NCBI RefSeq assembly: GCF_014650035.1
Contig: NZ_BMUE01000017.1
Location: 1 to 64,000 of the forward strand
Length of the DNA: 64,000 nt
Source: Streptomyces lucensis JCM 4490
GTDB taxonomy: Bacteria; Actinomycetota; Actinomycetes; Streptomycetales; Streptomycetaceae
Direction of reading: 5' to 3'
In this document: positions 41,976 to 53,176 of the stretch, in pieces
How the letters are laid out: every line of letters begins with the position of its first letter
Position numbering within the stretch: position 1 is the stretch's first letter
Made by a program: the position numbers and the translations under genes
The notes under the pieces: generated by a model
Told to the model about the DNA's origin: nothing
Seen by the model: the letters and a program-made list of their open reading frames with translations, nothing else
The model's database searches: none

Positions 41976-41985
41976 CGTCGTGCCG

Positions 41986-42846
41986 TCACCCCGGCCGGCG
42001 GATCCGCACGCTCCAGCGGCCCCCGTGCCGCTCCAGCGTCAGCGGCAGGTCGAAGCACTTGCCGACCTGGTCGCCGGTGAGCACCGAGTCGACCGGCCCC
42101 GAGGCCAGTACTCGTCCGTCGCGCAGCAGCACGGCGTGCGTGGTGCCCGCCGGCAGCTCCTCCAGGTGATGGGTGACCAGCACCGTCGCCAGTTCGGGAT
42201 GCGCCGAGCGCAACTCCTCCAGCGCCTCGATCAGCCGCTCCCGGCCCGGCAGGTCCAGGCCCGTGGCGGGCTCGTCGAGCAGCAGCAGCCGCGGCTCGGG
42301 CATCAGCGCCCGGGCGATCAGCGTCCGGCCGCGCTGCCCGTGCGAGAGCGTGGGCCAGCGCGCGTCCCGGAGCGCGGCCAGTCCCAGCGTGGCCATCAGC
42401 GCGTCGGCCCGCTCCAGCTGTCCGGGGGACGGCCGCCACCGCGGAACCGGCTCGACGGAGTTCGTCACCCCGGTGAGCACCACGTCCCGCACCCGCAGCG
42501 CGGAGGTCAGCGGGTGGCGCGGGTTGACGTGCCCCACGTGCGCCCGCAGCTCCCGCAGGTCCACCCTGCCCAGCCGGCGCCCGAGCACCTCCACCGAGCC
42601 CCGGGTCGGATGGACGACGGCCCCGAGCAGCCCGAGCAGGGTGGACTTGCCGGCGCCGTTCGCGCCGAGCAGTGCCCAGTGCTCACCGGCCCGCACTGTC
42701 AGGGACACCTCCTGGAGGATGGGCCGCCCGTCGCGGACGAGATCGACGTCCCGCGCCCGCAGCACCTCGGTCACCGGGCCGGCGCCGGGCTCCGCGGTGC
42801 CGTCCGGCGCGTCTCCTCGTGTGCGGGATTCGGGTGTCGAGGTCAC
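41986..42846 (-). CDS. ABC transporter ATP-binding protein (single ATPase)
   Basis: 286 aa. Walker A LGANGAGKST, a modified signature TLSHGQRGRTLIARAL, and Walker B LLLLDEPATGLDLP are seen. The D-loop and switch histidine (VLVTHHLEELP) are present. No fused membrane domain and no permease gene nearby, so it may be an orphan or act with a remote permease. GTG 42846 is chosen. A longer frame to 43347 is a shadow of the oxidoreductase gene. The DUF-like C-terminus (RHGGRWSVRIRRPG) has no assigned function. The ATPase is cytosolic and membrane-associated by inference. Confidence 0.85.
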   Translation of the reverse strand: MTSTPESRTRGDAPDGTAEPGAGPVTEVLRARDVDLVRDGRPILQEVSLTVRAGEHWALLGANGAGKSTLLGLLGAVVHPTRGSVEVLGRRLGRVDLRELRAHVGHVNPRHPLTSALRVRDVVLTGVTNSVEPVPRWRPSPGQLERADALMATLGLAALRDARWPTLSHGQRGRTLIARALMPEPRLLLLDEPATGLDLPGRERLIEALEELRSAHPELATVLVTHHLEELPAGTTHAVLLRDGRVLASGPVDSVLTGDQVGKCFDLPLTLERHGGRWSVRIRRPG

Positions 42847-42981
42847 CGGACGGACGTTACCGGTGCGCTCGCCGCCGCCGGAAGGGCACCCGTTCGGCGT
42901 ACCCGCCGGAATAGCCCGGGGCGCGGTCGGGTTGTCGCCCGCGTCGGAAGTATGCGCATGCATTGATATGGAGGGCGTGAC

Positions 42982-43644
42982 ATGAAGATCGGCATCATCG
43001 GCGCGGGCAACATCGGCGGCAACCTGACCCGGCGCCTCACCGCGCTCGGGCACGACGTGTCCGTGGCCAACTCCAGGGGCCCGGAAACCCTCAAGGCGCT
43101 GGCCGAGGAGACCGGCGCGACGGCCGTACGGGCGGAGGAGGCCGCGAAGGACGCCCGGGTCGTCGTGGTCACCGTCCCCCTGAAGGCGGTCCCCGACCTC
43201 CCCGCCGGCCTGCTGGAGGGCGCCGCCGCGGACGTGGCCGTGATCGACACCGGCAACTACTACCCGCAGCAGCGCGACGGCCGGATCGCCGGGATCGAGG
43301 ACGAGGGCCTGACCGAGAGCCGCTGGACCGAGCGGCACCTCGGGCACCCCGTGGTCAAGGCGTTCAACGGCACCTACGCCCAGGACATCCTGGACCGGCC
43401 CCGCCCGGCCGGCGACCCGGAGCGCATGGCCCTGCCGGTCGCCGGTGACGACGAGGCCGCCAAGCGGGTCGTACGCGACCTCATCGACGAACTGGGCTTC
43501 GACACGGTCGACGCGGGCGGCATCGACGACTCCTGGCGCCAGCAGCCGGACACCCCGGTCTACGGCCTGCAGGCAGGCGTCGACGCCGTGCGGCAGGCCC
43601 TCGCCGAGGCCTCCCCGGAGCGGCCGGCGGCCTTCCGCGGTTAG
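42982..43644 (+). CDS. NADP-dependent oxidoreductase, F420-NADP oxidoreductase-like (Rossmann fold)
   Basis: 220 aa. The N-terminus is a dinucleotide-binding fold: MKIGIIGAGNIGGNLTRRL with GxGxxG, then DVSVANSRGPETL, where Asn-Ser-Arg favours NADP. Later come VVTVPLKAVPDLP, VIDTGNYYPQQRDG, VKAFNGTYA and ALPVAGDD. These match a family annotated as NADPH-dependent F420 reductase or related. The length is normal. Which cofactor or substrate it uses is not visible. It is transcribed divergently from the ABC ATPase with about 135 bp between. Confidence 0.88.
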   Translation: MKIGIIGAGNIGGNLTRRLTALGHDVSVANSRGPETLKALAEETGATAVRAEEAAKDARVVVVTVPLKAVPDLPAGLLEGAAADVAVIDTGNYYPQQRDGRIAGIEDEGLTESRWTERHLGHPVVKAFNGTYAQDILDRPRPAGDPERMALPVAGDDEAAKRVVRDLIDELGFDTVDAGGIDDSWRQQPDTPVYGLQAGVDAVRQALAEASPERPAAFRG

Positions 43645-43731
43645 GGCCTCTCTCTCGGGTCGGCCGGAACGTGCCGTCGACCGGAGCCGGCCTGATCCGG
43701 AAGAAAGACCCTGGTCGAGAAGATCCGGGCG

Positions 43732-44289
43732 TCAGCGGGGCGTGGCCCACTTCCGCAGTACCGCCTTGTCGGCGAAGGCGGCCACGTCCTTGTCATGGGG
43801 CTCGCTGCTGTACTGGTGGAAGCGCCACTTGGCCTTGATGCGGGGGTGACCGGCACGCACGTAGTCGGCTATCCACAGGCCGTCGCCGGCGTAGGACGTG
43901 GTGTCCACGGTCAGCCAGAAGCTGCGGTTGCAGTACAGGACGACCCGGTTGTGCGGCCGCAGTTCCTTGAGCTTGCGGATGAAGCGGTCCTTCTCCGCGT
44001 TGCTCGCGCGGGTGCCGTCGCCGGTCGTCTCCCAGTCGACGGCGAGGATGTCGCCGGGGCGGTCCGGGGCGTGACGGAGGAAGTACTCGGCCTGGGCCGT
44101 GAGGTTGCCGGGCCACAGGAAATGGTAGAAGCCGACGACCAGGCCGGCATCGCGGCCGGTCTTCGTCTGGGCGGTCAGCCGGGGATTGACGTACGAACGG
44201 CCCTCCGTCGCCTTGATGAAGACGAAGGAGAGGCCGTCCGTGTCGTAGGACGAGGACTGGAACGCGCTGACGTCGATGCCGTGGAGCAT
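43732..44289 (-). CDS. GH25 lysozyme-like muramidase without signal peptide
   Basis: 185 aa. GH25 hallmarks: GIDVSAFQ with Asp6, FVFIKATEG, GFYHFLWPG, and VDWETTG with Asp85 and Glu87. ADYVRAGHPRIKAKWRFHQY closes the barrel. No signal peptide is seen, which is unusual for a secreted wall hydrolase but is known in some Streptomyces GH25 proteins. The ATG at 44289 has GGAG about 9 nt upstream. The family is usually about 200 aa, so it is nearly complete. It would cleave peptidoglycan if exported. Confidence 0.9.
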   Translation of the reverse strand: MLHGIDVSAFQSSSYDTDGLSFVFIKATEGRSYVNPRLTAQTKTGRDAGLVVGFYHFLWPGNLTAQAEYFLRHAPDRPGDILAVDWETTGDGTRASNAEKDRFIRKLKELRPHNRVVLYCNRSFWLTVDTTSYAGDGLWIADYVRAGHPRIKAKWRFHQYSSEPHDKDVAAFADKAVLRKWATPR

Positions 44290-44386
44290 GGGGGGACTCC
44301 AGGAAGTGCCGTTGTGGGGAATGGAGTTGCCTGGTGTATGCCCCACCTTGGCCCGGATGATCCCTCGATGGCCAGGATTCCTGGAC

Positions 44387-45418
44387 TCAGCCCCGGGCGA
44401 TCACCGAACCCAGCACGGACGCCGGCTTCGCCGCCCAGTCCGAGGTGATGAGACTCGCGTGCTTCCCGGCCAGCAGGGACAGGCGTGCGGCCACCTCGGC
44501 GTCCGTGGGGTTGGTCGAGGAGATCGCCGGGGACACCCCGTCGGCGCCCGTGGCGATCAGGATGTAGTGGTTCGCGGAGTAGAACGACGTGTCGTAGCCG
44601 TTGTTCACGTACGTCGCCGCGTCCCCGTCGAAGAAGACGAACCAGGGCCGGATCGAGGCGTCGTAGCGGCTGGTGCGCGGATCGCCGTTCCCGGCGCCGA
44701 GCACGGCGGGGAAGGCCCGCGCCTCGCCGATCCGCCCCGCCGCGTACAGGTCCCGCAGATGGTCCCCGTACTCCTCGTCCGTCCAGTAGCTGTCGAACGG
44801 GTTGGACTGCTCCACCGTGCCGGGGATCAGCTCGAAGAGGAACTTGCCCCTCATGGAGTCCCGGGTGGGCCACGCGTTCGCCCTCGCCGCGGCGTCGAGG
44901 GAGGAGTGCGTCCCGCCCAGCAGGTCGGCCGGCTTGTACACGCTGTTGCCCAGCTTCCGCGCGACCAGGGTGTCGAACTCGTCCGGCCCGAGGCCCGCCC
45001 GGTCGTTGAAGCCCATCTTCATCTCCACCTTGAAGACGATCGGCGGGTGATCGGGGTGGAGCTGGTTCCAGGCCGCGATGTTGTCCAGGCAGCTGCCGAG
45101 GTCCTGGTTGCGGCTCTTGCCGTACAGCTCGCCCGGGGTCTTCGCGGCCTCGCAGTTGTTGTCGTTGCCGAGCGGGTTGCTGTGGCTGACCCGCCACCTG
45201 TGGGTCAGGCTGTCCACGTACACGTCCAGCTCCAGCAGCGAGGCGCCCGAGTCCAGCGCCTGGGCGAAGTACGTGTACTTGGCCTTCTCGTACGCGTTGT
45301 GCGTCCCGATGGCCGTGGTCTCGGAGAACTTCGGCTCCGCCGCGTGCGCGTTGCCCGGTACCACCGCCAGCAGGGCGGCGGCGCCCGCGAGCACCGCGAG
45401 CCGTCTCACTCCACGCAT
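44387..45418 (-). CDS. Secreted PI-PLC X-domain-like phosphodiesterase
   Basis: 343 aa. Signal peptide of about 26 residues (RRLAVLAGAAALLAVVPGN, cleavage near AHA-A). The Ca-dependent PI-PLC-like fold has H40 in AIGTHNAYE and H79 in WRVSHSNPL as the catalytic histidine pair, with LLELDVYVD between them as metal ligands. It also contains FVFFDGDAATYVNNGY and ILIATGADG. Such actinobacterial enzymes act on phosphatidylinositol or related phosphodiesters outside the cell. Activity is inferred. The ATG 45418 reading is consistent with a signal peptide. It is flanked by the GH25 and LuxR-type genes, all on the same strand. Confidence 0.86.
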   Translation of the reverse strand: MRGVRRLAVLAGAAALLAVVPGNAHAAEPKFSETTAIGTHNAYEKAKYTYFAQALDSGASLLELDVYVDSLTHRWRVSHSNPLGNDNNCEAAKTPGELYGKSRNQDLGSCLDNIAAWNQLHPDHPPIVFKVEMKMGFNDRAGLGPDEFDTLVARKLGNSVYKPADLLGGTHSSLDAAARANAWPTRDSMRGKFLFELIPGTVEQSNPFDSYWTDEEYGDHLRDLYAAGRIGEARAFPAVLGAGNGDPRTSRYDASIRPWFVFFDGDAATYVNNGYDTSFYSANHYILIATGADGVSPAISSTNPTDAEVAARLSLLAGKHASLITSDWAAKPASVLGSVIARG

Positions 45419-45540
45419 CCGCCAACTTCCCTTCGCTTCGGACGAGTTGGCGGAAGCGTAGGGGCGTGTGATTACCGCACGGTAGCCCCTGGAGGAACAT
45501 CATCCCCGACCGCGTGGGCGGGGGAGCGGCGGGCTCCGGC

Positions 45541-46548
45541 TCAGCTCACCAGGCCGAGGTGGGCGGCGGCCACGCCTGCCTCGAACCGGCTGGAGGCGCC
45601 GAGCTTCTCCATGATCTGGTTCATCAGACGGCGCAGTGTGCGGTCGGAGCAGGCGAGCCGGCGTGCGATGGTCTCGTCCTTGGCCCCGGTGGCCAGCAGT
45701 GCCAGCACCTCACGTTCCTGCGCGGACAGTTCGCCTCCGGCGCGCCCGCGTCCGGGCCGGTGCCCGCCGTGCGGCCGCGCGAGGTCCCAGGCGTGGGTGA
45801 AGACCTTGAAGAAGCACTGGGCGACGGGCGTGCTGTGCAGGATGACGTCGCCGCCCTCTCCCCGCGGTCCCGGCCCCGCCCCGATGACGACGATCGCCCG
45901 GTCCAGGATGTTCATGTGCAGCGGCACCGTCGGGGCGACCCGCACCTCGACCCCGGCGTCGATCAGCGCGTTCAGGTAGCGGGCCGCCACGTGTGACCGC
46001 ACGGCCTGCTGGGACGTCAGCATGCGCATCCGGACCCCGTCCGTCAGCATCTCCAGGTCGCCGGTGAGGCTGGCCTCCAGGACCTGCGCGCCGGGGAAGC
46101 CGTTGCGCATCACCAGGAACTCCTCCATGCCGGAGGAGTCCAGTTCCTCCAGCCGCCGCCGGGTGCGCGAGCGGTCCGTGAAGTACTCGATCTCCACGGC
46201 CTCCCGCGCGTCGGCGCGCGGGGCCGTCAGCACGGACAGGACGTCCTCCAGGGCCTGGGCGTCCCGGCCGAGCCCCTCGACCGTCTCCTGCAGGCGGCGC
46301 CCGTGCTCCGCGACGATGTGCCTCAGGGCCCGTTCCGGGGGGCTGAGCCGCTCGCCGCCCGGGTCCAGGAGCCGGTGGTCCGCCAGCCAGCGCGCCAGTT
46401 CCTCCGGTATGCGCCGGAGTTCCTCCCGTTCGGCGGCGGCGTCCCGCACACCCGACACCGTGATCCGCTCGACCATGGCCAGGTAGGCCCGCTTCGCCTC
46501 GGAGGCCGTCGGCCGGCGGTCGTGCGGCGGGTTCTGCGCCGAATGCAT
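45541..46548 (-). CDS. LuxR-type transcriptional regulator
   Basis: 335 aa. The C-terminal helix-turn-helix is clear: LSAQEREVLALLATGAKDETIARRLACSDRTLRRLMNQIMEKLGA, of the LuxR/FixJ class. The N-terminal region has no response-regulator receiver domain and reads as a helical and mixed regulatory module (VERITVSGVRDAAAEREELR, ERALRHIVAEHGRRLQETVE). The signal it senses is unknown. It lies upstream of and convergent to nothing close; the 448-bp gap before the aminopeptidase gene contains its promoter. Which genes it controls is not visible, though the PI-PLC-like gene is the nearest downstream. Confidence 0.88.
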   Translation of the reverse strand: MHSAQNPPHDRRPTASEAKRAYLAMVERITVSGVRDAAAEREELRRIPEELARWLADHRLLDPGGERLSPPERALRHIVAEHGRRLQETVEGLGRDAQALEDVLSVLTAPRADAREAVEIEYFTDRSRTRRRLEELDSSGMEEFLVMRNGFPGAQVLEASLTGDLEMLTDGVRMRMLTSQQAVRSHVAARYLNALIDAGVEVRVAPTVPLHMNILDRAIVVIGAGPGPRGEGGDVILHSTPVAQCFFKVFTHAWDLARPHGGHRPGRGRAGGELSAQEREVLALLATGAKDETIARRLACSDRTLRRLMNQIMEKLGASSRFEAGVAAAHLGLVS

Positions 46549-46996
46549 GCGCGCACCATACGGGCCCCTCCCGGGGGAGGCCAGGGATGCGGCTCCGGCC
46601 GGACGGGGCCACCGGCCGACTGACCAGAAGCGGACGTGCCGAATTCGGACAGGAGCGGACGAGCCGTCCTGCCGCTAGCCTCGTCGCCGCCCGCCCGATT
46701 CCCCTTGGTCCCGGTACGCCTCCCCGAACCCACGACGTGCCGGGAGCTGTCGGGGGATCGGGCGCGAACCCTGCTGATCCGGCCGGTTCCACGCGACAAG
46801 GCTTGACTCGTTGTTGGCATGCGCATGATTAACGCAGCGCCGTGGAACCGCACACCGGGATCCCCACCCCCACAGGAGCCACGGTGCCAAGAAGGTCCAC
46901 CATCGCCGGCGCGCCGGCGGTGACAGCGCATCGACCGGGAGGCGGCGCACCACCACGCCCCGCGTCCCGTTTCCTCTCACCCCACAAGGAGACACG
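46549..46996. promoter_or_regulatory. Divergent region between LuxR-type regulator and M28 aminopeptidase
   Basis: A 448-bp region without a credible full gene. Near 46632-46665 there are two related strings (AGCGGACGTGCCG and AGCGGACGAGCCG) 25 bp apart that could be binding sites. A possible 44-codon leader ORF begins at GTG 46884 after CAGGAG and ends at 47018, overlapping the aminopeptidase start. No clear promoter boxes could be assigned. Confidence 0.35.
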
Positions 46997-48751
46997 GTGC
47001 TTCGCAGAATCTCCCTGACCGGCCTCTCCCTGGCCGCGGCCGTGGGCGGCCTCGCGGCGCTGCCCGCGAGCGCCCAGCCGGCCGGCGAGGGCAAGCCCAC
47101 CGCGACGCTCTCGGCCCCCGCCCCGCTGACCGCCGCCGCACCCGACATCGACGTCACCAAGGTGCAGGCCCACCTGAGCGAACTGAACGCCATAGCCACC
47201 CGCAACGGCGGCAACCGCAGATCGACCACACAGGGCTACCGCGACTCGGTCGCGTACGTGAAGGGCAAGCTCCAGGCGGCCGGTTACACGGTCACCGAGC
47301 AGGCCTGCACCTCCGGCTGCACCAGCGGCGCGGGACCGAACCTGATCGCCGAGTGGCCGCACGGCGACGCGTCGAAGGTGTACATGTTCGGCTCACACCT
47401 CGACAGCGTCTCCGCCGGACCCGGCATCAACGACAACGGCTCCGGCAGCGCCACCCTCCTGGAGGTCGCGCTGAAACTCGCCGAGACCAACCCGTCGATG
47501 GCGGCGCGGGTCCGCTTCGGCTGGTGGACGGACGAGGAGGCGGGCCTCAACGGCTCGGACTTCTACGTCCGTTCGCTCACCTCCGCCCAGCGTTCGGCGA
47601 TCAAGGCGTACTACAACTTCGACATGGTCGCCTCGCCCAACGGCGGCTACTTCATCAACCACATCACCTCCGCCGCGGCCACGCCGATGAAGGCGTACTG
47701 GGACTCGCTGGGCCTCCAGCCCGAGGAGAACACCGAGGGCGCGGGCCGCTCCGACGACTACTCCTTCGAGAACTACGGCATCCCCACCTCCGGCTACGCG
47801 ATGGGCGCGAGCGCCCGCAAGACGTCGGCGCAGGCGGCCAAGTGGGGCGGCACGGCGAACGCCGCGTACGACGGCTGCTACCACTCCTCCTGCGACACCA
47901 CCGCCAACATCAACGCCACCGGGCTGAACCGCAGCGCCGACGGCGTCGCCTACACGCTGTGGACGCAGGCCGTCTCGGCCACCGTGCCGGCCGACGACTT
48001 CTCCCTCTCGGCGAGCCCCGCCACGGGCAGCGCCGACCCGGGGACCTCCCTGACCACCACCGTCTCCACGGCCACCACCAACGGCTCCGCCCAGACGGTG
48101 AACCTCTCCGCCTCGGGCGCCCCGTCGGGCGTCACGGTCTCCTTCAGCCCCGCCTCCGTGACCTCCGGGGGCTCCTCCACGGCGACGATCTCCGCCGGCT
48201 CCTCCGTGGCGCCCGGCACCTACAACCTCACGATCACCGGCACCGGCTCCACCACGCACACGGCGCAGTACACGCTGACCGTCAAGGGCGCGGGCGGCTG
48301 CACGGCCTCGCAGGTCGTCTCCAACGGCGGCTTCGAGAGCGGTACGTCGCCGTGGACGGGCAGCACGGGCGCGATCGGTGCGTTCAGCGGCCAGTCCGCG
48401 CACTCCGGCACCCGGTACGCGTGGCTGGCGGGCTACGGCTACTCGGCCACCGACACGGTGACCCAGACGGTGACCGTCCCGGCCGGCTGCACCAGGGCGA
48501 CGCTGAAGTACTGGCTGCACATCGACACCGGCGAGTCGGGCTCGACGGCGTACGACACCTTCCAGGTCAAGGTCAACGGGAGCGTGAAGCAGACGTACTC
48601 CAACGCGAACGCGGCCGCCGGCTACACCGAACGCACCCTGGACCTGAGCCAGTACACCGGCCAGCAGATCACGCTGACCTTCACCGGCACCGAGGACTCC
48701 AGCCTCCAGACCAGCTTCGTCGTCGACGACGTCACCCTGACGACCGGCTGA
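46997..48751 (+). CDS. Secreted M28 aminopeptidase (SGAP-like) with C-terminal domains
   Basis: 584 aa. Signal peptide (LRRISLTGLSLAAAVGGLA), then the M28 catalytic domain. Zinc ligands are seen at H134 (GSHLD), D146 (INDNG), E181 (DEEAG), D209 (NFDMV) and H296 (CYHSSCD). From memory these correspond to the known S. griseus aminopeptidase ligands with one constant offset, which strongly supports the call. Residues after about 330 add an Ig-like domain (LSASPATGSADPG) and a C-terminal jelly-roll domain (GGFESGTSPW). It should release amino acids from extracellular peptides. GTG 46997 has AAGGAG about 7-10 nt upstream. Confidence 0.96.
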   Translation: MLRRISLTGLSLAAAVGGLAALPASAQPAGEGKPTATLSAPAPLTAAAPDIDVTKVQAHLSELNAIATRNGGNRRSTTQGYRDSVAYVKGKLQAAGYTVTEQACTSGCTSGAGPNLIAEWPHGDASKVYMFGSHLDSVSAGPGINDNGSGSATLLEVALKLAETNPSMAARVRFGWWTDEEAGLNGSDFYVRSLTSAQRSAIKAYYNFDMVASPNGGYFINHITSAAATPMKAYWDSLGLQPEENTEGAGRSDDYSFENYGIPTSGYAMGASARKTSAQAAKWGGTANAAYDGCYHSSCDTTANINATGLNRSADGVAYTLWTQAVSATVPADDFSLSASPATGSADPGTSLTTTVSTATTNGSAQTVNLSASGAPSGVTVSFSPASVTSGGSSTATISAGSSVAPGTYNLTITGTGSTTHTAQYTLTVKGAGGCTASQVVSNGGFESGTSPWTGSTGAIGAFSGQSAHSGTRYAWLAGYGYSATDTVTQTVTVPAGCTRATLKYWLHIDTGESGSTAYDTFQVKVNGSVKQTYSNANAAAGYTERTLDLSQYTGQQITLTFTGTEDSSLQTSFVVDDVTLTTG

Positions 48752-48790
48752 CCGCACGCGCAGCACGACACAGGTCGGACGGCCCGGGGC

Positions 48791-50158
<1,368 letters not shown>

Positions 50159-50190
50159 GGGAACTCCTCAAGACGGGGTGAAGCGGTGGG

Positions 50191-50228
50191 CGGGCGCCGC
50201 GCACACGTTCCAGTGTGCGCGGCGCCCG
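50191..50228 (-). terminator. Terminator of gcvT-gcvH-glyA
   Basis: Perfect 16-bp inverted repeat, arms CGGGCGCCGCGCACAC (50191-50206) and GTGTGCGCGGCGCCCG (50213-50228), loop GTTCCA. It lies just after the glyA stop and before sdaA. Confidence 0.88.
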
Positions 50229-50239
50229 GTGAAACGGAC

Positions 50240-51502
50240 TTAACTGTTCAGACCCGGGTACAGCGGGTGCTTGTCGGCCAGGGCCTTCACCCGGGCCTTG
50301 AGACCCTCGACGTCGCAGGACGGCTTCAGGGCCTCGGCGATCACGTCCGCGACCTCGGCGAAGTCCTCGGCGGTGAAGCCGCGGGTCGCCAGGGCCGGCG
50401 TACCGATACGCAGACCCGAGGTGACCATCGGGGGACGCGGGTCGTTCGGGACGGCGTTGCGGTTCACCGTGATGCCGACCTCGTGGAGCCGGTCCTCGGC
50501 CTGCTGCCCGTCCAGCTCGGACTCACGCAGGTCGACCAGGATCAGGTGCACGTCCGTGCCGCCGGACAGCACGTCGACCCCGGCCTCGCGGGCGTCGGCC
50601 GCCGTCAGCCGCTCGGCGAGGATGCGCGCACCCTCCACCGTACGGCGCTGGCGCTCCTTGAACTCCTCCGAGGCGGCGACCTTGAAGGACACCGCCTTGG
50701 CCGCGATCACGTGCTCCAGGGGACCGCCCTGGAAGCCCGGGAAGACGGACGAGTTCAGCTTCTTCGCGAACTCCTTCTTCGCGAGGATGATGCCGCCGCG
50801 CGGGCCGCCGAGCGTCTTGTGGGTCGTGGAGGTGACCACGTCCGCGTACTCGACCGGGTTCGGGTGCAGGCCCGCCGCGACCAGGCCCGCGAAGTGCGCC
50901 ATGTCGACCCACAGGTAGGCCTCGACCTCGTCGGCGATCCGCCGGAACTCGGCGAAGTCCAGCTGCCGCGGGTACGCCGACCAGCCGGCGATGATCACCT
51001 TCGGGCGGTGCTCCTTGGCGAGCCGCTCGACCTCGGCCATGTCGACCAGGCCGGCCTCGTCCACGTGGTACGCGACCACGTCGAACTGCTTGCCCGAGAA
51101 GTTCAGCCGCATCCCGTGGGTCAGGTGGCCGCCGTGCGCCAGGTCCAGTCCGAGGATGGTGTCCCCGGGCCGGGCGAGGGCGAACAGGGCCGCCTGGTTC
51201 GCGGAGGCGCCGGAGTGGGGCTGGACGTTGGCGTACTCGGCGCCGAACAGCTCCTTGATCCGGTCGATGGCGATCTGCTCGGCGACGTCGACGTGCTCGC
51301 AGCCGCCGTAGTAGCGGCGGCCGGGGTAGCCCTCGGCGTACTTGTTGGTCAGCACCGAGCCCTGGGCCTCCATCACCGCGAGCGGCGCGAAGTTCTCGGA
51401 GGCGATCATCTCCAGGGTCGACTGCTGGCGGTGCAGCTCGGCGTCGACCGCGGCGGCGATCTCCGGGTCCAGCTCGTGCAGGGACGTGTTCAGGACAGTC
51501 AT
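50240..51502 (-). CDS. glyA: Serine hydroxymethyltransferase
   Basis: A 420-aa PLP enzyme of full length. The PLP lysine is K229 in TSTTHKTLGGPRGGIILAK. Other hallmarks are ASENFAPLAVMEAQGSVLTN, YAEGYPGRRYYGGCEHVD and PHSGASANQAA. It interconverts serine and glycine, feeding one-carbon units to tetrahydrofolate. The gene follows gcvH by 14 bp and belongs to the riboswitch-led operon. The start ATG is supported by GAGGAG upstream. A perfect terminator follows. Confidence 0.98.
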   Translation of the reverse strand: MTVLNTSLHELDPEIAAAVDAELHRQQSTLEMIASENFAPLAVMEAQGSVLTNKYAEGYPGRRYYGGCEHVDVAEQIAIDRIKELFGAEYANVQPHSGASANQAALFALARPGDTILGLDLAHGGHLTHGMRLNFSGKQFDVVAYHVDEAGLVDMAEVERLAKEHRPKVIIAGWSAYPRQLDFAEFRRIADEVEAYLWVDMAHFAGLVAAGLHPNPVEYADVVTSTTHKTLGGPRGGIILAKKEFAKKLNSSVFPGFQGGPLEHVIAAKAVSFKVAASEEFKERQRRTVEGARILAERLTAADAREAGVDVLSGGTDVHLILVDLRESELDGQQAEDRLHEVGITVNRNAVPNDPRPPMVTSGLRIGTPALATRGFTAEDFAEVADVIAEALKPSCDVEGLKARVKALADKHPLYPGLNS

Positions 51503-51516
51503 ACGGCTACGACTCC

Positions 51517-51894
51517 TCAGCCGGCGGTGTGGGCGGCGTACTCGTCGGCGGAGAGCAGGTCGGCCGGCTCCTCCGTCACGCGCACCTTGAACAGCCAGCC
51601 GCCCTCGAAGGGCGCGGAGTTCACCAGGGACGGGTCGCTGACGACGTCCTCGTTGATCTCGGTGACCTCACCGGACACCGGGGAGTACAGGTCGGAGACC
51701 GACTTGGTGGACTCCAGCTCACCGCAGGTCTCACCCGCCTCCACGGTCGTGCCGACCTCGGGGAGCTGGGCGTAGACCACATCGCCGAGCGCGTTGGCCG
51801 CGAACTCGGTGATGCCGACCGTCGAGACGCCGTCCTCGGCGACCGACAGCCACTCGTGCTCCTTGCTGTAGCGCAGCTGCTGGGGGTTGCTCAT
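51517..51894 (-). CDS. gcvH: Glycine cleavage system H protein
   Basis: 125 aa. Lipoyl-carrier domain with the modified lysine K64 in GELESTKSVSDLYSPVSG. The N-terminal YSKEHEWLSV and GITEFAANALGDVVYAQLP segments are typical. It shuttles the aminomethyl group from P protein to T protein. Start ATG has AGGAGA upstream. It follows gcvT by about 115 bp and precedes glyA by 14 bp. gcvP, needed to complete the system, is not in this window. Confidence 0.97.
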   Translation of the reverse strand: MSNPQQLRYSKEHEWLSVAEDGVSTVGITEFAANALGDVVYAQLPEVGTTVEAGETCGELESTKSVSDLYSPVSGEVTEINEDVVSDPSLVNSAPFEGGWLFKVRVTEEPADLLSADEYAAHTAG

Positions 51895-52009
51895 GGCCTG
51901 AATTCTCCTGTACGCGCGGGAGTGCTGATGAAGGGGGGACTGCGGAACCGCTGATGAGCAGCGGCGATGTGCGCAGGGTCACGCTCCGTGGGCGGACCGC
52001 GCCCAGTGT

Positions 52010-53131
<1,122 letters not shown>

Positions 53132-53176
53132 CGGTCGGTCGTCTCCCAGGGCACGTATGACAGGCGAGGAACGTTC

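Noticed and set aside
41986..43347. A 453-aa version of the ABC ATPase
   Set aside because: The extra N-terminus reads through the promoter region and the oxidoreductase gene on the other strand. GTG 42846 gives a normal ATPase.
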